Assembly: GCA_963792485.1 (NCBI GenBank)
Contig: CAWBWL010000012.1
Coordinates: 36,734 to 100,733 of the forward strand
DNA length: 64,000 bases
Direction of reading: 5' to 3'
Source of the DNA: JANOYJ01 sp963792485
Lineage (GTDB): Bacteria > Pseudomonadota > Alphaproteobacteria > Rhizobiales > Rhizobiaceae
Shown: piece by piece, positions 26,144 through 35,575 of the stretch
How positions within the stretch are numbered: the stretch's first letter is position 1
How the letters are laid out: each line of letters begins with the position of its first letter
Made by a program: the position numbers and the translations under genes
Notes under the pieces: generated by a model
Seen by the model: only the letters and a program-made list of their open reading frames with translations
What the model was told of the DNA's origin: nothing
The model's database searches: none

Positions 26144-27685
26144 CTACCGCCGCAAACTCCCCAATATCCCCCTTACCAGCGCCCGGCCGAGCGACGAGGC
26201 AACCGACCTTGCCACGGACTTCATCGCCGCCTCCGCCACCGTCTGGCGTCCCGATGAACGAGGAGCGCTTGTGCGCTCTGCGGGCGCGGGCTTCTTTGCG
26301 CCGAAATCCGGCAGCGTCCAGCCGCCGCCATTGGCGGGTTTCTGGGCCGGGGCCTCCGCCGCTTCCAGCGGACCCTCGGCGGCGCGTTTGTGCAGCATTT
26401 CGAAGGCGGATTCGCGGTCGACTGTCTCGTCATACTCGCCCGCCACCGGGCTGCGGGACATGACCTCTTTGCGCTCCTCAGCCGTCAGCGGGCCGAGCCT
26501 TGAGGCCGGCGGGCGGATCAGCGTGCGCTGGACCATGGACGGCACGCCCTTTTCCTCCAGCGTCGAAACCAGCGCCTCGCCGGTGCCGAGTTTGGTGATT
26601 GTCTCGTAGCAGTCAAAGTCCGGATTGGGCCGGAATGTCTCGGAGGATGCTTTCACCGCCTTGACCTCGCGCGGCGTGTAGGCGCGCAGCGCATGCTGGA
26701 AGCGGTTGCCAAGCTGCGCCAGAACGGTCTCCGGCACATCGAGCGGATTTTGCGTGACGAAATAGACGCCGACGCCCTTTGAGCGGATCAGCCGCACCAC
26801 CTGCTCGACGCGCTCGGTGAGGTATTTCGGCGCTTCGTCGAACAGAAGATGCGCCTCATCGAAGAAGAAGACCAGTTTCGGCTTTTCCGGATCGCCAATC
26901 TCCGGTAGCGCCTCGAACAACTCCGACAGCATCCAGAGGAGGAACGTCGCATAGAGCCGCGGGTTCATCATCAGCTTGTCGGCGGCGAGGATGTTGATCG
27001 CCCCTCGCCCATCCGGCGTGGTGCGCATCAGATCGGAGATTTTCAGCGCCGGTTCCCCGAAGAAGTGCTCCGCGCCCTGCTGTTCAAGCATTAACAGTGA
27101 ACGCTGAATAGCGCCGACCGAGTCGCGGTTGACATTGCCGTAGCGCGACTGCAATTCCTTCGCCTTGTCAGCGACATACGCCAGCTGCGCGCTCAGATCC
27201 TTCATGTCGAGCAGCAGCAGCCCCTCTTCATCCGCTATCTTGAAGGCAATGTTCAACACGCCTTCCTGCGCCTCGGTCAGATTCATCATGCGTGAGAGCA
27301 GCAGCGGGCCCATTTCCGAAACCGTGGCGCGGATCGGGTGGCCCTGCTCGCCGAACAAATCCCAGAAGATCACCGGAAATTCGGCATTCTCATAAGGCGT
27401 CAATCCGATCTGTTCGGCGCGTTTCAAAAGGAAATCCTTCTGCTCGCCCATGGCGCCCACGCCGGAAAGATCGCCTTTGATGTCGGCGGCGAAAACGGGA
27501 ACGCCGGCGTTTGAAAAGGCTTCCGCCAATATCTGCAAGGTCACGGTCTTGCCGGTGCCGGTCGCGCCGGTCACAAGCCCGTGCCGGTTGCCGTATTTCA
27601 GCGCCAGATATTCGCCCCTCTGCATCGTGTCATCGGGTTTACGGCTCGCGCCAATAAACAGCTTGCCGTCTTGTTCTACGCCCAT
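26144..27685 (-). CDS. HerA-like ATPase, DUF853 family
   Basis: A 513-residue ATPase of the HerA/FtsK-like superfamily. Walker A is GLVTGATGTGKTVTL near residue 40; Walker B is KLVFFFDEAH near residue 240; a sensor/arginine-finger region follows (GVGVYFVTQNPLDVPETVLA). The DUF853 family is implicated in DNA translocation, but its substrate is not established. A basic Ala/Pro-rich linker leads to the C-terminal LVRGILGSLRR. The 3' ~195 bp are repeated at 23317-23515, and the module between the copies seems inserted behind the gene. This copy is the intact one. Confidence 0.88.
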   Translation of the reverse strand: MGVEQDGKLFIGASRKPDDTMQRGEYLALKYGNRHGLVTGATGTGKTVTLQILAEAFSNAGVPVFAADIKGDLSGVGAMGEQKDFLLKRAEQIGLTPYENAEFPVIFWDLFGEQGHPIRATVSEMGPLLLSRMMNLTEAQEGVLNIAFKIADEEGLLLLDMKDLSAQLAYVADKAKELQSRYGNVNRDSVGAIQRSLLMLEQQGAEHFFGEPALKISDLMRTTPDGRGAINILAADKLMMNPRLYATFLLWMLSELFEALPEIGDPEKPKLVFFFDEAHLLFDEAPKYLTERVEQVVRLIRSKGVGVYFVTQNPLDVPETVLAQLGNRFQHALRAYTPREVKAVKASSETFRPNPDFDCYETITKLGTGEALVSTLEEKGVPSMVQRTLIRPPASRLGPLTAEERKEVMSRSPVAGEYDETVDRESAFEMLHKRAAEGPLEAAEAPAQKPANGGGWTLPDFGAKKPAPAERTSAPRSSGRQTVAEAAMKSVARSVASSLGRALVRGILGSLRR

Positions 27686-27877
27686 CTTGTTCTATCTCCG
27701 AAATTGTAAAGAGCGCTCTGCGCCGCCGGCGCTTGGTATAGTGTCCGCAGCGGGCGCATACAATGGCTGGCGGCAAATGGCATTCACAGGCTTTTCACCA
27801 CACCTGCGATTGCACTTGTGTTCCCGTATGGCTTGTGCATATGACGTTTACGTCAATTAATGGCCTGGAGATTCTGA

Positions 27878-28231
27878 ATGGAAGAGCTGATTAACCGCAT
27901 TGTTGCCCATGTCGGGCTGGATGCTCCTGTTGCCCGCAAATCTGTCGGCATGATGCTGGGATTTTTGCAACAAAGCGGCGACACAGAAAAGGTCTCAGCC
28001 CTGATCGCCTCCATGCCAGGCGCCACCGAAGCAGTTGCCGAGGCGAATTTTCAACCCGGCTTCATGCCCGGCGTCATGGGCCTCGGCTCACAATTGATGC
28101 AAAACGGCCTCGGCATGGGCGAGATCACCGGCGTTGCCAAGGAAACCATCCGCTACGGTCGCGAGAAGATCGGCAATGCTGAGATTGACGAACTCGTGGC
28201 GTCGGTTCCGGGGCTGGGTCAGTTTATCTGA
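27878..28231 (+). CDS. Small hypothetical protein, DUF2780/DUF2267-like
   Basis: A protein of 117 residues, helical and rich in Gly, Met and Glu: MEELINRIVAHVGLDAPVAR, GMMLGFLQQSGDTEKVSALI and AKETIRYGREKIGNAEIDEL. The pattern of two helical halves around a Gly-rich region (GVMGLGSQLMQNGLGMGE) recalls the VcgC-type DUF2780 family, though I am not sure. Start at 27878 after CTGGAGATTCTGA, with GGAG 8 bases upstream. Convergent with betB. Confidence 0.6.
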   Translation: MEELINRIVAHVGLDAPVARKSVGMMLGFLQQSGDTEKVSALIASMPGATEAVAEANFQPGFMPGVMGLGSQLMQNGLGMGEITGVAKETIRYGREKIGNAEIDELVASVPGLGQFI

Positions 28232-28252
28232 TTGGCCGCGCAATTGGCGGGC

Positions 28253-29716
28253 TCAATACGGGCTCGCCACATCCCCCGACTCCACATAAACCGTCTTGAC
28301 CTGGCTGTAGTGCCGCAGCGCCTCCAGCGAGTTCTCCCGGCCCATGCCTGACATTTTGAACCCGCCGAACGGGATTTCGGAGGGGGCGAGATTGTAGTTG
28401 TTAATCCAGCACGACCCCGCCTTCAGCTGCCCGATCACCCGGTGCGCGCGCGCAAGGTCGCGCGTGAACACGCCGGCTGACAGGCCGAATTCGGTGTCAT
28501 TGGCGCGGGCAACTGCCTCGTCTTCGTCGTCAAATGTCAGCACTGCCATAACCGGGCCGAAAATCTCCTCGCGCGCAATGCGCATGGTGTCGGTCACGCC
28601 AGTGAAGACTGTCGGCTCGATCCAGGCACCGCCCTCAAAGCCCTGCAGCTTCGGAATGCCGCCGCCATAGGCAAGATGCGCGCCCTCCCCCTTGCCGATC
28701 CCGATATAGCCTGCCACCTTGTCGCGCTGGGCAAGGCTGACCATCGGGCCCATCTGCGTGTCGGGGTCCATCGGGTCGCCGATCCTGATGGCTTTCGTCC
28801 GCTCCACAAGGCGCTCAACGAACCGGTCATGCAGGCCGCTCTGGACGTAGACGCGCGTCCCGTTTGAGCACACTTGTCCGGTCGAGTAAAAATTCCCCAG
28901 CATGGCACCGCCAATGGCGTTTTCGAGGTCAGCATCATCAAAAATCACCAACGGCGACTTGCCGCCGAGTTCCATCGTCGCATGCTTCATCTGCGCACCC
29001 GCCATGGCGAGCACTTTCTTGCCGGTGGGCACGGACCCCGTGAGCGAAATCTTGTCGATCAGCGGGTGATTGACCAGCATCGCGCCGACATCACCCCTGC
29101 CCTGCACCACCTGGAACAGTCCGGCGGGAAGCCCCGCCTCCTCATAGACTTCAGCAAGGGCAAGCGCCGAAAGCGGCGTGTTCTCCGACGGCTTGAAGAT
29201 GAAGGCATTGCCCATGGCAAGCGCTGGCGCGCTTTTCCACGCCGCGCCCTGGATTGGATAGTTCCACGCGCCAATCCCGGCGCATACGCCAATCGCCTCG
29301 CGCCTCGTATAGGCAAACGGGCCGCCAAGATCGACAAGCTCGCCATTGAACGCCGCTATCGCGCCGCCCATGAACTCCAGCGTGTCGGCGGCCGAGGCGG
29401 GGTCGGCCACCGTCGTTTCCTGAATGGCCTTGCCGGTGTCGAGCGTTTCAATCTCCGAAATTTCCTGATTGCGCGCGCGCAGAATATCCGCCGCCTTCCG
29501 CAATATCCGTCCCCGCTCGACAGGCTTCAGCGCTGCCCAAGCCGGCCGCGCCGCGCTGGCGGCATCAACGGCCTGATCGATGAGGGCGGGGGTGGCGCAA
29601 TGCAGGCGCGCGATGACCTCGCCGGTGGCGGGGTAGACGCTGTCGAGCACAGCGCCGGAGGTGTCCTCGGTGAATTTGCCGGCGATGTAGTGTGAGGCTT
29701 TGGGTTGGGCGCGCAT
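28253..29716 (-). CDS. betB: Betaine aldehyde dehydrogenase
   Basis: A 487-residue NAD-dependent aldehyde dehydrogenase that oxidises betaine aldehyde to glycine betaine, the compatible solute. Motifs: [48 protein letters not shown], catalytic Glu in [20 protein letters not shown], catalytic Cys in [16 protein letters not shown], and the C-terminal [20 protein letters not shown] typical of BetB. Start at 29716 with GGAGAAA upstream. It is the third gene of betCAB, 204 bp after betA; an inverted repeat fills the gap. No betI repressor is seen near the operon. Confidence 0.95.
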   Translation of the reverse strand: MRAQPKASHYIAGKFTEDTSGAVLDSVYPATGEVIARLHCATPALIDQAVDAASAARPAWAALKPVERGRILRKAADILRARNQEISEIETLDTGKAIQETTVADPASAADTLEFMGGAIAAFNGELVDLGGPFAYTRREAIGVCAGIGAWNYPIQGAAWKSAPALAMGNAFIFKPSENTPLSALALAEVYEEAGLPAGLFQVVQGRGDVGAMLVNHPLIDKISLTGSVPTGKKVLAMAGAQMKHATMELGGKSPLVIFDDADLENAIGGAMLGNFYSTGQVCSNGTRVYVQSGLHDRFVERLVERTKAIRIGDPMDPDTQMGPMVSLAQRDKVAGYIGIGKGEGAHLAYGGGIPKLQGFEGGAWIEPTVFTGVTDTMRIAREEIFGPVMAVLTFDDEDEAVARANDTEFGLSAGVFTRDLARAHRVIGQLKAGSCWINNYNLAPSEIPFGGFKMSGMGRENSLEALRHYSQVKTVYVESGDVASPY

Positions 29717-29746
29717 GTGTTTCTCCGGTCTAAATTGTGTGGCTCC

Positions 29747-29914
29747 AGCCTTCCCCCTTGCGGGGAAGGTGGCCGCGTGAGCGGTCGGATGGGGGTGGTG
29801 CGGGAAGTGCTGAAGATGAAGGAAAGGCTTTGACACTATTCTGCACCGTCAGCATCATCCTCGCCACCCCCATCCGTCAGCTTCGCTGACACCTTCCCCG
29901 CAAGTGGGAAGGCT
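29747..29914. repeat. Imperfect inverted repeat between betA and betB
   Basis: Left arm 29747-29797 and right arm 29863-29914 pair with a few mismatches (core CTTGCGGGGAAGGTG, and GGATGGGGGTGG) around a 65-base middle. This looks like an intergenic repeat of the type often scattered in alphaproteobacterial genomes. It could fold into a long hairpin and lower betB expression relative to betA. Confidence 0.75.
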
Positions 29915-29920
29915 GACGCC

Positions 29921-31609
29921 TTACCTATCGCTCACTTCCCACCTCGGATTAACCCAAGGCTCCAGATTCGACCGCGCCAATGGCTGCTTGCCGAGTATAT
30001 GATCCGCCGCCTTCTCACCTGTCATGATCGAGGGCGCGTTCAGATTGCCGTTGGTCACTTGCGGGAAGATCGATGAGTCTGCGACGCGCAATCCATCCAC
30101 CCCGATCACGCGGCACTCAGGATCGACCACGGCCATCTTGTCTTTCACCGACCCCATCCTGGCCGAGCCGCAAGGATGGTATGCGCTCTCGATATGCGCG
30201 CGCAGGAAAGCGTCGATCTCATCGTCGCTCTGCACGCTCTTTCCAGGCTGGATTTCCTCGCCGCGATAGGGATCAAACGCCGCCTGCCCGAAAATCTCCC
30301 GCGTCAGGCGCACGCAGTGGCGGAAGTCTTTCCAGTCATCGGGATGCGACATGTAATTGAACTGAATGCGCGGCGGCTCGTTCGGGTCGGCGGATTTGAG
30401 CGTGATTTCGCCGCGCGATTTGGAGCGCATCGGCCCGACATGCGCCTGAAACCCATGCCCCTTCACCGCCGCTTTTCCGTCATAGCGCACAGCCGCCGGG
30501 ATGAAGTGGAACTGAATATCCGGATAGTCGACGCCCGCGGCGGAGCGCACGAAGGCGCAGGATTCAAAATGATTGGTCGCGCCAAGCCCGCTTTTGAAGA
30601 ACAGCCATTCCGCGCCGATCAGGCCTTTGGAAAACAGATTGAGCTTGGCGTTGAGCGACAGCGGCTGGGTGCTGCGCTGCTGGATATACACTTCCAGATG
30701 ATCCTGCAGATTCTTGCCGACGCCTGGCCGGTCCGCCATGACCCCGATGCCAAACCTTGCCAGATCCGCTGCAGGTCCAATGCCTGAGAGCAGCAGCAGC
30801 TTGGGCGAGTTGATCGAGGATGCTGCCAGCACGACCTCCCGCCGCGCCTTGACGATCTGCACCTGCCCGTTCGCTTCAATCTCGACACCCGCCGCCCGTT
30901 GATTTTCAATCACAACACGCCGGGCGAAGCCCTTGATTAAACTGGTGTTCCGCCGCTTGAGCGCCGGCTTCAGATAGGCATTTGCCGCAGACCAGCGGCG
31001 GCCCTGATAGATCGTCTGCTCCATGGCGGCGAAGCCTTCCTGCTTCGCGCCGTTATAGTCGGATGTGGTCTCAAACCCCGCCTGTCGCCCTGCCTCGACA
31101 AAGGCTTTGTAGAGCGGGTTTTTCTGCGCACCCTTTTTCACGAACAGCGGCCCGGCGCGCCCGCGCCAGCCTTCGTCGCCGCCCTCGACGTTTTCCATGC
31201 GCTGAAAATAGGGAAGCACGTCGGCATGCGACCAGCCCTGCGCACCCATCTCGTCCCATGTGTCGAAATCGCGCGCATGACCGCGCACATAGACCATGCC
31301 GTTGATTGAGGACGAGCCGCCAATCACCTTGCCGCGCGGCGTCGCCAGCCGCCGTCCGTTCAGATGCGGCTCAGGTTCTGTCTCAAAGCCCCAGTTATAC
31401 GTGCTCAGATTCATCGGGATCGACAGCGCCGACGGCATCTGGATCAGCGGCCCCATATCCGTGCCGCCATATTCAATCACTGCGACAGTGTGCTTGCCGT
31501 CCTCGGACAGACGATACGCCAGCGCCGAACCGGCCGAGCCCGAGCCGACAATCACATAGTCAGCCTCAAGCGTCACGGGCGCATCGGGAAAGTGTTTGCC
31601 GGCTGACAT
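29921..31609 (-). CDS. betA: Choline dehydrogenase
   Basis: A 562-residue FAD-dependent GMC oxidoreductase that oxidises choline to betaine aldehyde (and further) at the membrane. The FAD-binding N-terminus is [20 protein letters not shown]; the GMC signatures are [20 protein letters not shown] and [17 protein letters not shown]. The catalytic His region is [13 protein letters not shown] and the end is [17 protein letters not shown]. Start at 31609 (MSAGKHF): the ATG overlaps the betC stop by one base (TAATG), so the two are translationally coupled. A longer in-frame ORF to 31711 overlaps betC and is not supported. Confidence 0.94.
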   Translation of the reverse strand: MSAGKHFPDAPVTLEADYVIVGSGSAGSALAYRLSEDGKHTVAVIEYGGTDMGPLIQMPSALSIPMNLSTYNWGFETEPEPHLNGRRLATPRGKVIGGSSSINGMVYVRGHARDFDTWDEMGAQGWSHADVLPYFQRMENVEGGDEGWRGRAGPLFVKKGAQKNPLYKAFVEAGRQAGFETTSDYNGAKQEGFAAMEQTIYQGRRWSAANAYLKPALKRRNTSLIKGFARRVVIENQRAAGVEIEANGQVQIVKARREVVLAASSINSPKLLLLSGIGPAADLARFGIGVMADRPGVGKNLQDHLEVYIQQRSTQPLSLNAKLNLFSKGLIGAEWLFFKSGLGATNHFESCAFVRSAAGVDYPDIQFHFIPAAVRYDGKAAVKGHGFQAHVGPMRSKSRGEITLKSADPNEPPRIQFNYMSHPDDWKDFRHCVRLTREIFGQAAFDPYRGEEIQPGKSVQSDDEIDAFLRAHIESAYHPCGSARMGSVKDKMAVVDPECRVIGVDGLRVADSSIFPQVTNGNLNAPSIMTGEKAADHILGKQPLARSNLEPWVNPRWEVSDR

Positions 31610-33135
31610 TATTCGCCCCTTGGAAAACGTGCGTTTTCTTCCAGCACGTTCAAATCCATATGGTTGCGCATATAGCGTTCCGAGGCCTTTTGCAGCGGCT
31701 GGTAATCCCACGGATAGTAGGCGCCATTGCGCAAGGCTTCGTAAACGACCCAGCGCCGCGCCTGGCTTTCGCGCACCGCCTTGTCGAAGTCTTCCATGTT
31801 CCAGTGCGGGCGCACCTTGTTGATGAAGCCGGTGACGAGCAGGGCGTAAGTCGTGTCTTCGGCGAGATTGACCAGTTCATCGGGGTCGGTTTCAAGATTG
31901 AACAGTTGCGGCGGGTCCAATTCGCAGTGGACGAATTTATACGGCCCTTCACGCAATGCGACCAGCGGCGCGATCGAGCCTTCTGCGGCATATTCCATCG
32001 GCACAAATGCTGTCCGCTTCTGGCCGCGCATGACCGGCAGAAGGCTTTCGCCATCCGTCCAGGGTTCAATCTCGGCAATATCGATCCCGGCCAACGCCGC
32101 AAGCGTCGGGTTCACATCCAGCGTCGATACCGGCTCCGTCACCAGCCCTGGCTTTATTCCCGGACCGCAGAACATCAGCGGCACCCGCGCCGAGCCTTCA
32201 AAGAAGTTCATCTTGAACCACAGCCCGCGCTCGCCCAGCATGTCGCCATGGTCGGAGGTGAACAGGATGATTGTGTCATCCAGCATCCGCGTGGCGCGCA
32301 GCGTCTCAATCAGCTCCCCGACCTTGTCATCCAGATAGGAGATGTTGGCGAAATAGCCCTGCCGGGCGCGCCGCACATCTGCGCGCTTGATGTCGAAATT
32401 TGTGTGGTCGCACGCATCCATCAGCCGTTTCGAATGCTTGTCCTGATCGGCATACGCGATTTCGCCGATCTTCGGCTCCAGTTCGGCACAGTCCTCGTAC
32501 AAGTCCCAATATTTTCGCCGCGCCACATAGGGGTCATGCGGATGAGAAAACGAGACCGTCAGGCACCAGGGCCGCTTGCCCATGCCGGTTTCACGCGCAA
32601 GCTGGTAGAGCCTCTGGTTGGCGTGGAATGCGACTTCGTCGTCATATTCCATCTGGTTGGTGATTTCGGCGATCCCCGCGCCGGTCACTGAACCGAGATT
32701 ATGATACCACCAGTCAATCCGCTCACCCTGCCGCCGGTAGTCCGGCGTCCAGCCGAAATCAGCCGGATAGATATCCGTCGTCAGCCGCTCCTCAAAGCCA
32801 TGCAGCTGGTCAGGGCCGACAAAATGCATTTTGCCCGACAGGCAGGTGTAATAGCCCGCCCGGCGCAGATGGTGCGCATATGTCGGAATGTCCGAGGCAA
32901 ACTCCGCCGCATTGTCATAAACCCGCGTGCGCGACGGCAGCTGCCCCGACATGAACGAGGCGCGCGCCGGAGCGCAGAGCGGCGAGGCGGTGTAAGTATT
33001 GGCAAACCGCGCCGAGCGCGCGCTGAGCGCCTTCAGATGCGGCGCATGCAGAAACTCTGCGGGCCCGTTGGCAAACAGGGTTCCGTTAAACTGATCGGCC
33101 ATGACGATCAGAATGTTGGGCTGGCTCTTTTTCAC
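31609..33135 (-). CDS. betC: Choline-sulfatase
   Basis: A 508-residue type I sulfatase that hydrolyses choline-O-sulfate to choline and sulfate. The formylglycine motif is [11 protein letters not shown] (CxPxR) near residue 53, with metal ligands in NILIVMADQ and [13 protein letters not shown]-terminal region [20 protein letters not shown] is typical of BetC. It is the first gene of betC-betA-betB, the rhizobial arrangement for choline-sulfate use as osmoprotectant, carbon, nitrogen and sulfur source. No signal peptide, so cytoplasmic. Divergent from the asparaginase gene, 118 bp away. Confidence 0.94.
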   Translation of the reverse strand: MKKSQPNILIVMADQFNGTLFANGPAEFLHAPHLKALSARSARFANTYTASPLCAPARASFMSGQLPSRTRVYDNAAEFASDIPTYAHHLRRAGYYTCLSGKMHFVGPDQLHGFEERLTTDIYPADFGWTPDYRRQGERIDWWYHNLGSVTGAGIAEITNQMEYDDEVAFHANQRLYQLARETGMGKRPWCLTVSFSHPHDPYVARRKYWDLYEDCAELEPKIGEIAYADQDKHSKRLMDACDHTNFDIKRADVRRARQGYFANISYLDDKVGELIETLRATRMLDDTIILFTSDHGDMLGERGLWFKMNFFEGSARVPLMFCGPGIKPGLVTEPVSTLDVNPTLAALAGIDIAEIEPWTDGESLLPVMRGQKRTAFVPMEYAAEGSIAPLVALREGPYKFVHCELDPPQLFNLETDPDELVNLAEDTTYALLVTGFINKVRPHWNMEDFDKAVRESQARRWVVYEALRNGAYYPWDYQPLQKASERYMRNHMDLNVLEENARFPRGE

Positions 33136-33253
33136 AATATGAATTTTCTTGTTCCCGCGCTGGACAGATTAGGCAATTAAAGCCAACCTGCCCGCCATGC
33201 AAACCGGCAATGCCTGTCGCGTCTGCGTCAATCAAGAAGTGTCGGGAGCGCCT

Positions 33254-34261
33254 ATGTCCAATCCGGTTCTGGTCGAAGTCATCCGGGGATCGGAGGTCGA
33301 GAGCCGCCATCGCGGCGCGGTCGCTGTCTGCGATCCGTTCGGCAAGGCGGTCATGTCGCTGGGCGACATCGAGCTGCCAATCTTCCCGCGCTCCTCGGTC
33401 AAGGCCATTCAGGCGCTGCCCCTGATCGAAAGCGGCGCGGCGGAGGCGTATGGCTTTGGCAATAAGGAACTCGCCCTCGCCTGCGCCTCGCACAACGGCG
33501 AAGAAGCCCATGTCGCGACCGCGCTCGCCATGCTCAAGAAGGCGGGCCGCGAGGCGGGAGATCTGGAATGCGGCGCACATTGGCCGTTCGACCAGAAAGT
33601 GCTGATCGCCATGGCCGCGTCCGGACAAAAGCCCGCCGCCATCCACAACAACTGTTCGGGCAAACACGCCGGCTTCATCTGCACCGCCTGCCATGAGGGC
33701 GTTGATCCCGCCGGCTATGTAGGACAGGGCCACAAGGCGCAGCAGAATGTGCGCCTCGCCATGCAGGAAGTCACCGGCTTCCCGCATGAGGTCGACCATT
33801 ACGGCACCGACGGCTGCTCGATCCCGACCTATTCGGTCCCCTTGAAAAACCTCGCCCAGGGCTTTGCCAAAATGGCCACCGGCAAGGGCCTCGCCCCCGC
33901 CCGCGCCAAAGCCGCCAAACGCCTGATGACAGCCTGCATGACTGAGCCCTGGCATGTCGCCGGCACCGGCAAACCTGACACCGCCATGCTCGAAGCCGGC
34001 GCCGGCCGCGTCTTCGTCAAATACGGCGCCGAAGCCGTCTATTGCGGCGCTATCCCCGAGCTAGGCCTCGGCTTCGCGCTGAAATGCGACGACGGCTCGG
34101 AGCGGGCCGCAGTCTCGATGGTAGCAGCGCTGGTGGCAAAGCTGATGAAGGCGGATGGCGAGATTGCCGGAAAGTTCAGCGAGATATCGCGGCACCGGAA
34201 CCGGAACTGGAACGGGATGGTGGTGGGGAAAGTGAAGGCGGCGGGGGAATTGGGCGGGTAA
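33254..34261 (+). CDS. Asparaginase (rhizobial type II family)
   Basis: A 335-residue asparaginase of the thermolabile Rhizobium etli AnsA family (PF06089), which hydrolyses asparagine to aspartate and ammonia and is unrelated to the E. coli enzymes. Conserved blocks: FPRSSVKAIQALPLIESGAA, LACASHNGEEAHV, NNCSGKHAGFICTA and DHYGTDGCSIPTYSVPLKNL, the last including Cys and Thr residues of the family. The start at 33254 (MSNPVLVEV) fits the family N-terminus, with GGAGCG upstream. A more upstream Met gives an unsupported extension. Confidence 0.92.
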   Translation: MSNPVLVEVIRGSEVESRHRGAVAVCDPFGKAVMSLGDIELPIFPRSSVKAIQALPLIESGAAEAYGFGNKELALACASHNGEEAHVATALAMLKKAGREAGDLECGAHWPFDQKVLIAMAASGQKPAAIHNNCSGKHAGFICTACHEGVDPAGYVGQGHKAQQNVRLAMQEVTGFPHEVDHYGTDGCSIPTYSVPLKNLAQGFAKMATGKGLAPARAKAAKRLMTACMTEPWHVAGTGKPDTAMLEAGAGRVFVKYGAEAVYCGAIPELGLGFALKCDDGSERAAVSMVAALVAKLMKADGEIAGKFSEISRHRNRNWNGMVVGKVKAAGELGG

Positions 34262-34328
34262 ACCCTAATTCTTGCGACTCGCCCCAATCTGAATTACCCT
34301 TCCATCCGTGGGGCATTGGAGGTGGATC

Positions 34329-34754
34329 ATGAATTCATTCCCGTCGGCCTTGTCCCGTCTCGCACTCACAGCCCTGATCGCATGCGCGCCGCTGGCGACC
34401 CTTGCTATGGCGCAAGGCGCAAGCGAGCCTTCCACTGTAGAGGAAGGCGGCGCGCCTGCCCTCACTGAGAGCGCCAGCGTGCTTGTTGGGCATTGGAAAA
34501 AAACCCTCATTCAGCTCGAACAGCCTTTCGACTATCATCTTGTTCTCAATGACGACGGCACGTTTCAAGAGTGGGTTGCGTCCGCGGCCGGAACGGACGC
34601 CCCAACATCCGGCAGCTGGCAGGCGAGTGACACCATGCTGATGTTCCAAACGGATGGAAACGGACCTGTCGAAGCGCCCTGGACCATTTATGAAGGCCGG
34701 CTGATCTATCCGAACATTGACGGAAGACGCGGGGATTGGGAACGGATGGAGTGA
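34329..34754 (+). CDS. Small secreted hypothetical protein
   Basis: A protein of 141 residues. The signal peptide is about residues 1-29 (FPSALSRLALTALIACAPLA then TLAMAQ). The mature domain is beta-rich: LVGHWKKTLIQLEQPFDYHL, VLNDDGTFQEWVAS and SGSWQASDTMLMFQTDGNGP, a lipocalin-like pattern seen in small periplasmic proteins, not firmly identified. The start at 34329 has GGAGG at 34318-34322. Convergent with the PemK-like toxin gene. Confidence 0.65.
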   Translation: MNSFPSALSRLALTALIACAPLATLAMAQGASEPSTVEEGGAPALTESASVLVGHWKKTLIQLEQPFDYHLVLNDDGTFQEWVASAAGTDAPTSGSWQASDTMLMFQTDGNGPVEAPWTIYEGRLIYPNIDGRRGDWERME

Positions 34755-34796
34755 GCCTGAGCCCTTGGAATGTGGGCCGGGTGCTTCGGTTAGCTC

Positions 34797-35252
34797 CTAT
34801 TCCGTCCGCTGCACCCGCCGCGCCCTCCGCTCTTTCATCAGCGCAAGCAATCTCTGGGTCGCCTGATTTAAAAGCCTCGGCGGGAGAACGCCATAGGCGA
34901 CCGAGGAATCGTCTGCATTCGGCAACCGCCGCAGATCGGGACCTGGCCAAAGAAATTCGTTCCACTCGACGCAAATGATCCATGACCTTTCGGCGTCGAG
35001 CCCGAGCATGGCCTTCACCCTTTGAGGAATTTCAATTGCGAGTTCCGGATGCTTCGGCTGGGAATGGGTGATTGGAAGAACGATGGTCCGGAGTTTGCCT
35101 GACTGGTCGCCCCGTATGGCGGCGACTATCGCGCAGGGCCGGTCCTTTTGCCCTTCCTCCGCACCCTTCTGGTGATCAGCATGCCATAGATAGGAATAGC
35201 GGATGACAAGCCCCGGGACCGGTTTGGGAAGCGCCACGGCCGCGGCGCTCAT
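34797..35252 (-). CDS. PemK/MazF-type toxin
   Basis: A 151-residue protein of the PemK-like growth-inhibitor group: PVPGLVIRYSYLWHADHQKG, EGQKDRPCAIVAAI, LRTIVLPITHSQP and RSWIICVEWNEFLWPGPDLR, matching the MazF-like SH3-barrel RNase fold with a longer C-terminus. Members cleave mRNA and halt growth until neutralised. It follows the Phd/YefM-like antitoxin gene with a 4-bp overlap. Confidence 0.8.
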   Translation of the reverse strand: MSAAAVALPKPVPGLVIRYSYLWHADHQKGAEEGQKDRPCAIVAAIRGDQSGKLRTIVLPITHSQPKHPELAIEIPQRVKAMLGLDAERSWIICVEWNEFLWPGPDLRRLPNADDSSVAYGVLPPRLLNQATQRLLALMKERRARRVQRTE

Positions 35253-35506
35253 TCCATCAGCTCATCCAGATGCGCATATTCGTCCGGCACTTTCGCCTCG
35301 CGTATCGCTTCAATCCATTCGTCCGGCAAATCTTCGACAAGCCCAACCTTCCGGTCCCGCCGCTTCAGCCTGTCAAACTCCTCGGCGGCCATAATGACCA
35401 ATTGCGGCCGCCCATGTTTGGTGATGGTCACAGGTTCGCGCAGGGCCTTGGCCGTATAAGCGCCAAAAGCCTGTTGAAACTCGCTTGCTGTCGCCTGGTT
35501 TTTCAT
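35249..35506 (-). CDS. Phd/YefM-family antitoxin
   Basis: An 85-residue antitoxin. The N-terminal Phd/YefM DNA-binding domain is TASEFQQAFGAYTAKALREP followed by VTITKHGRPQLVIMAAEEF. The C-terminal part (VPDEYAHLDELME) probably binds the toxin. It is the first gene of the pair with the PemK-like toxin. GGAGAA precedes the ATG. A strong promoter with a palindrome between -35 and -10 lies directly upstream. Confidence 0.88.
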   Translation of the reverse strand: MKNQATASEFQQAFGAYTAKALREPVTITKHGRPQLVIMAAEEFDRLKRRDRKVGLVEDLPDEWIEAIREAKVPDEYAHLDELME

Positions 35507-35527
35507 CGCAAATTCTCCGATTTGGCG

Positions 35528-35556
35528 AATATAGCGAAAATCAGGATTTTAGACAA
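35528..35556 (-). promoter_or_regulatory. Promoter with palindromic operator of the PemK/Phd pair
   Basis: On the minus strand the -35 TTGTCT (35551-35556) and -10 TATATT (35528-35533) are 17 bp apart. The spacer contains AAAATC-CT-GATTTT (35537-35550), a perfect 6-bp-arm palindrome likely bound by the antitoxin. The layout resembles that at the other toxin-antitoxin pair. Confidence 0.72.
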
Positions 35557-35575
35557 GAGTTTGCGGCGTGACCGC

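Noticed and set aside
28874..29695. Plus-strand ORF opposite betB
   Set aside because: Opposite a strongly conserved aldehyde dehydrogenase; no support.
33086..33955. Minus-strand ORF overlapping asparaginase
   Set aside because: Shadow of asparaginase with its conserved motifs on the plus strand.
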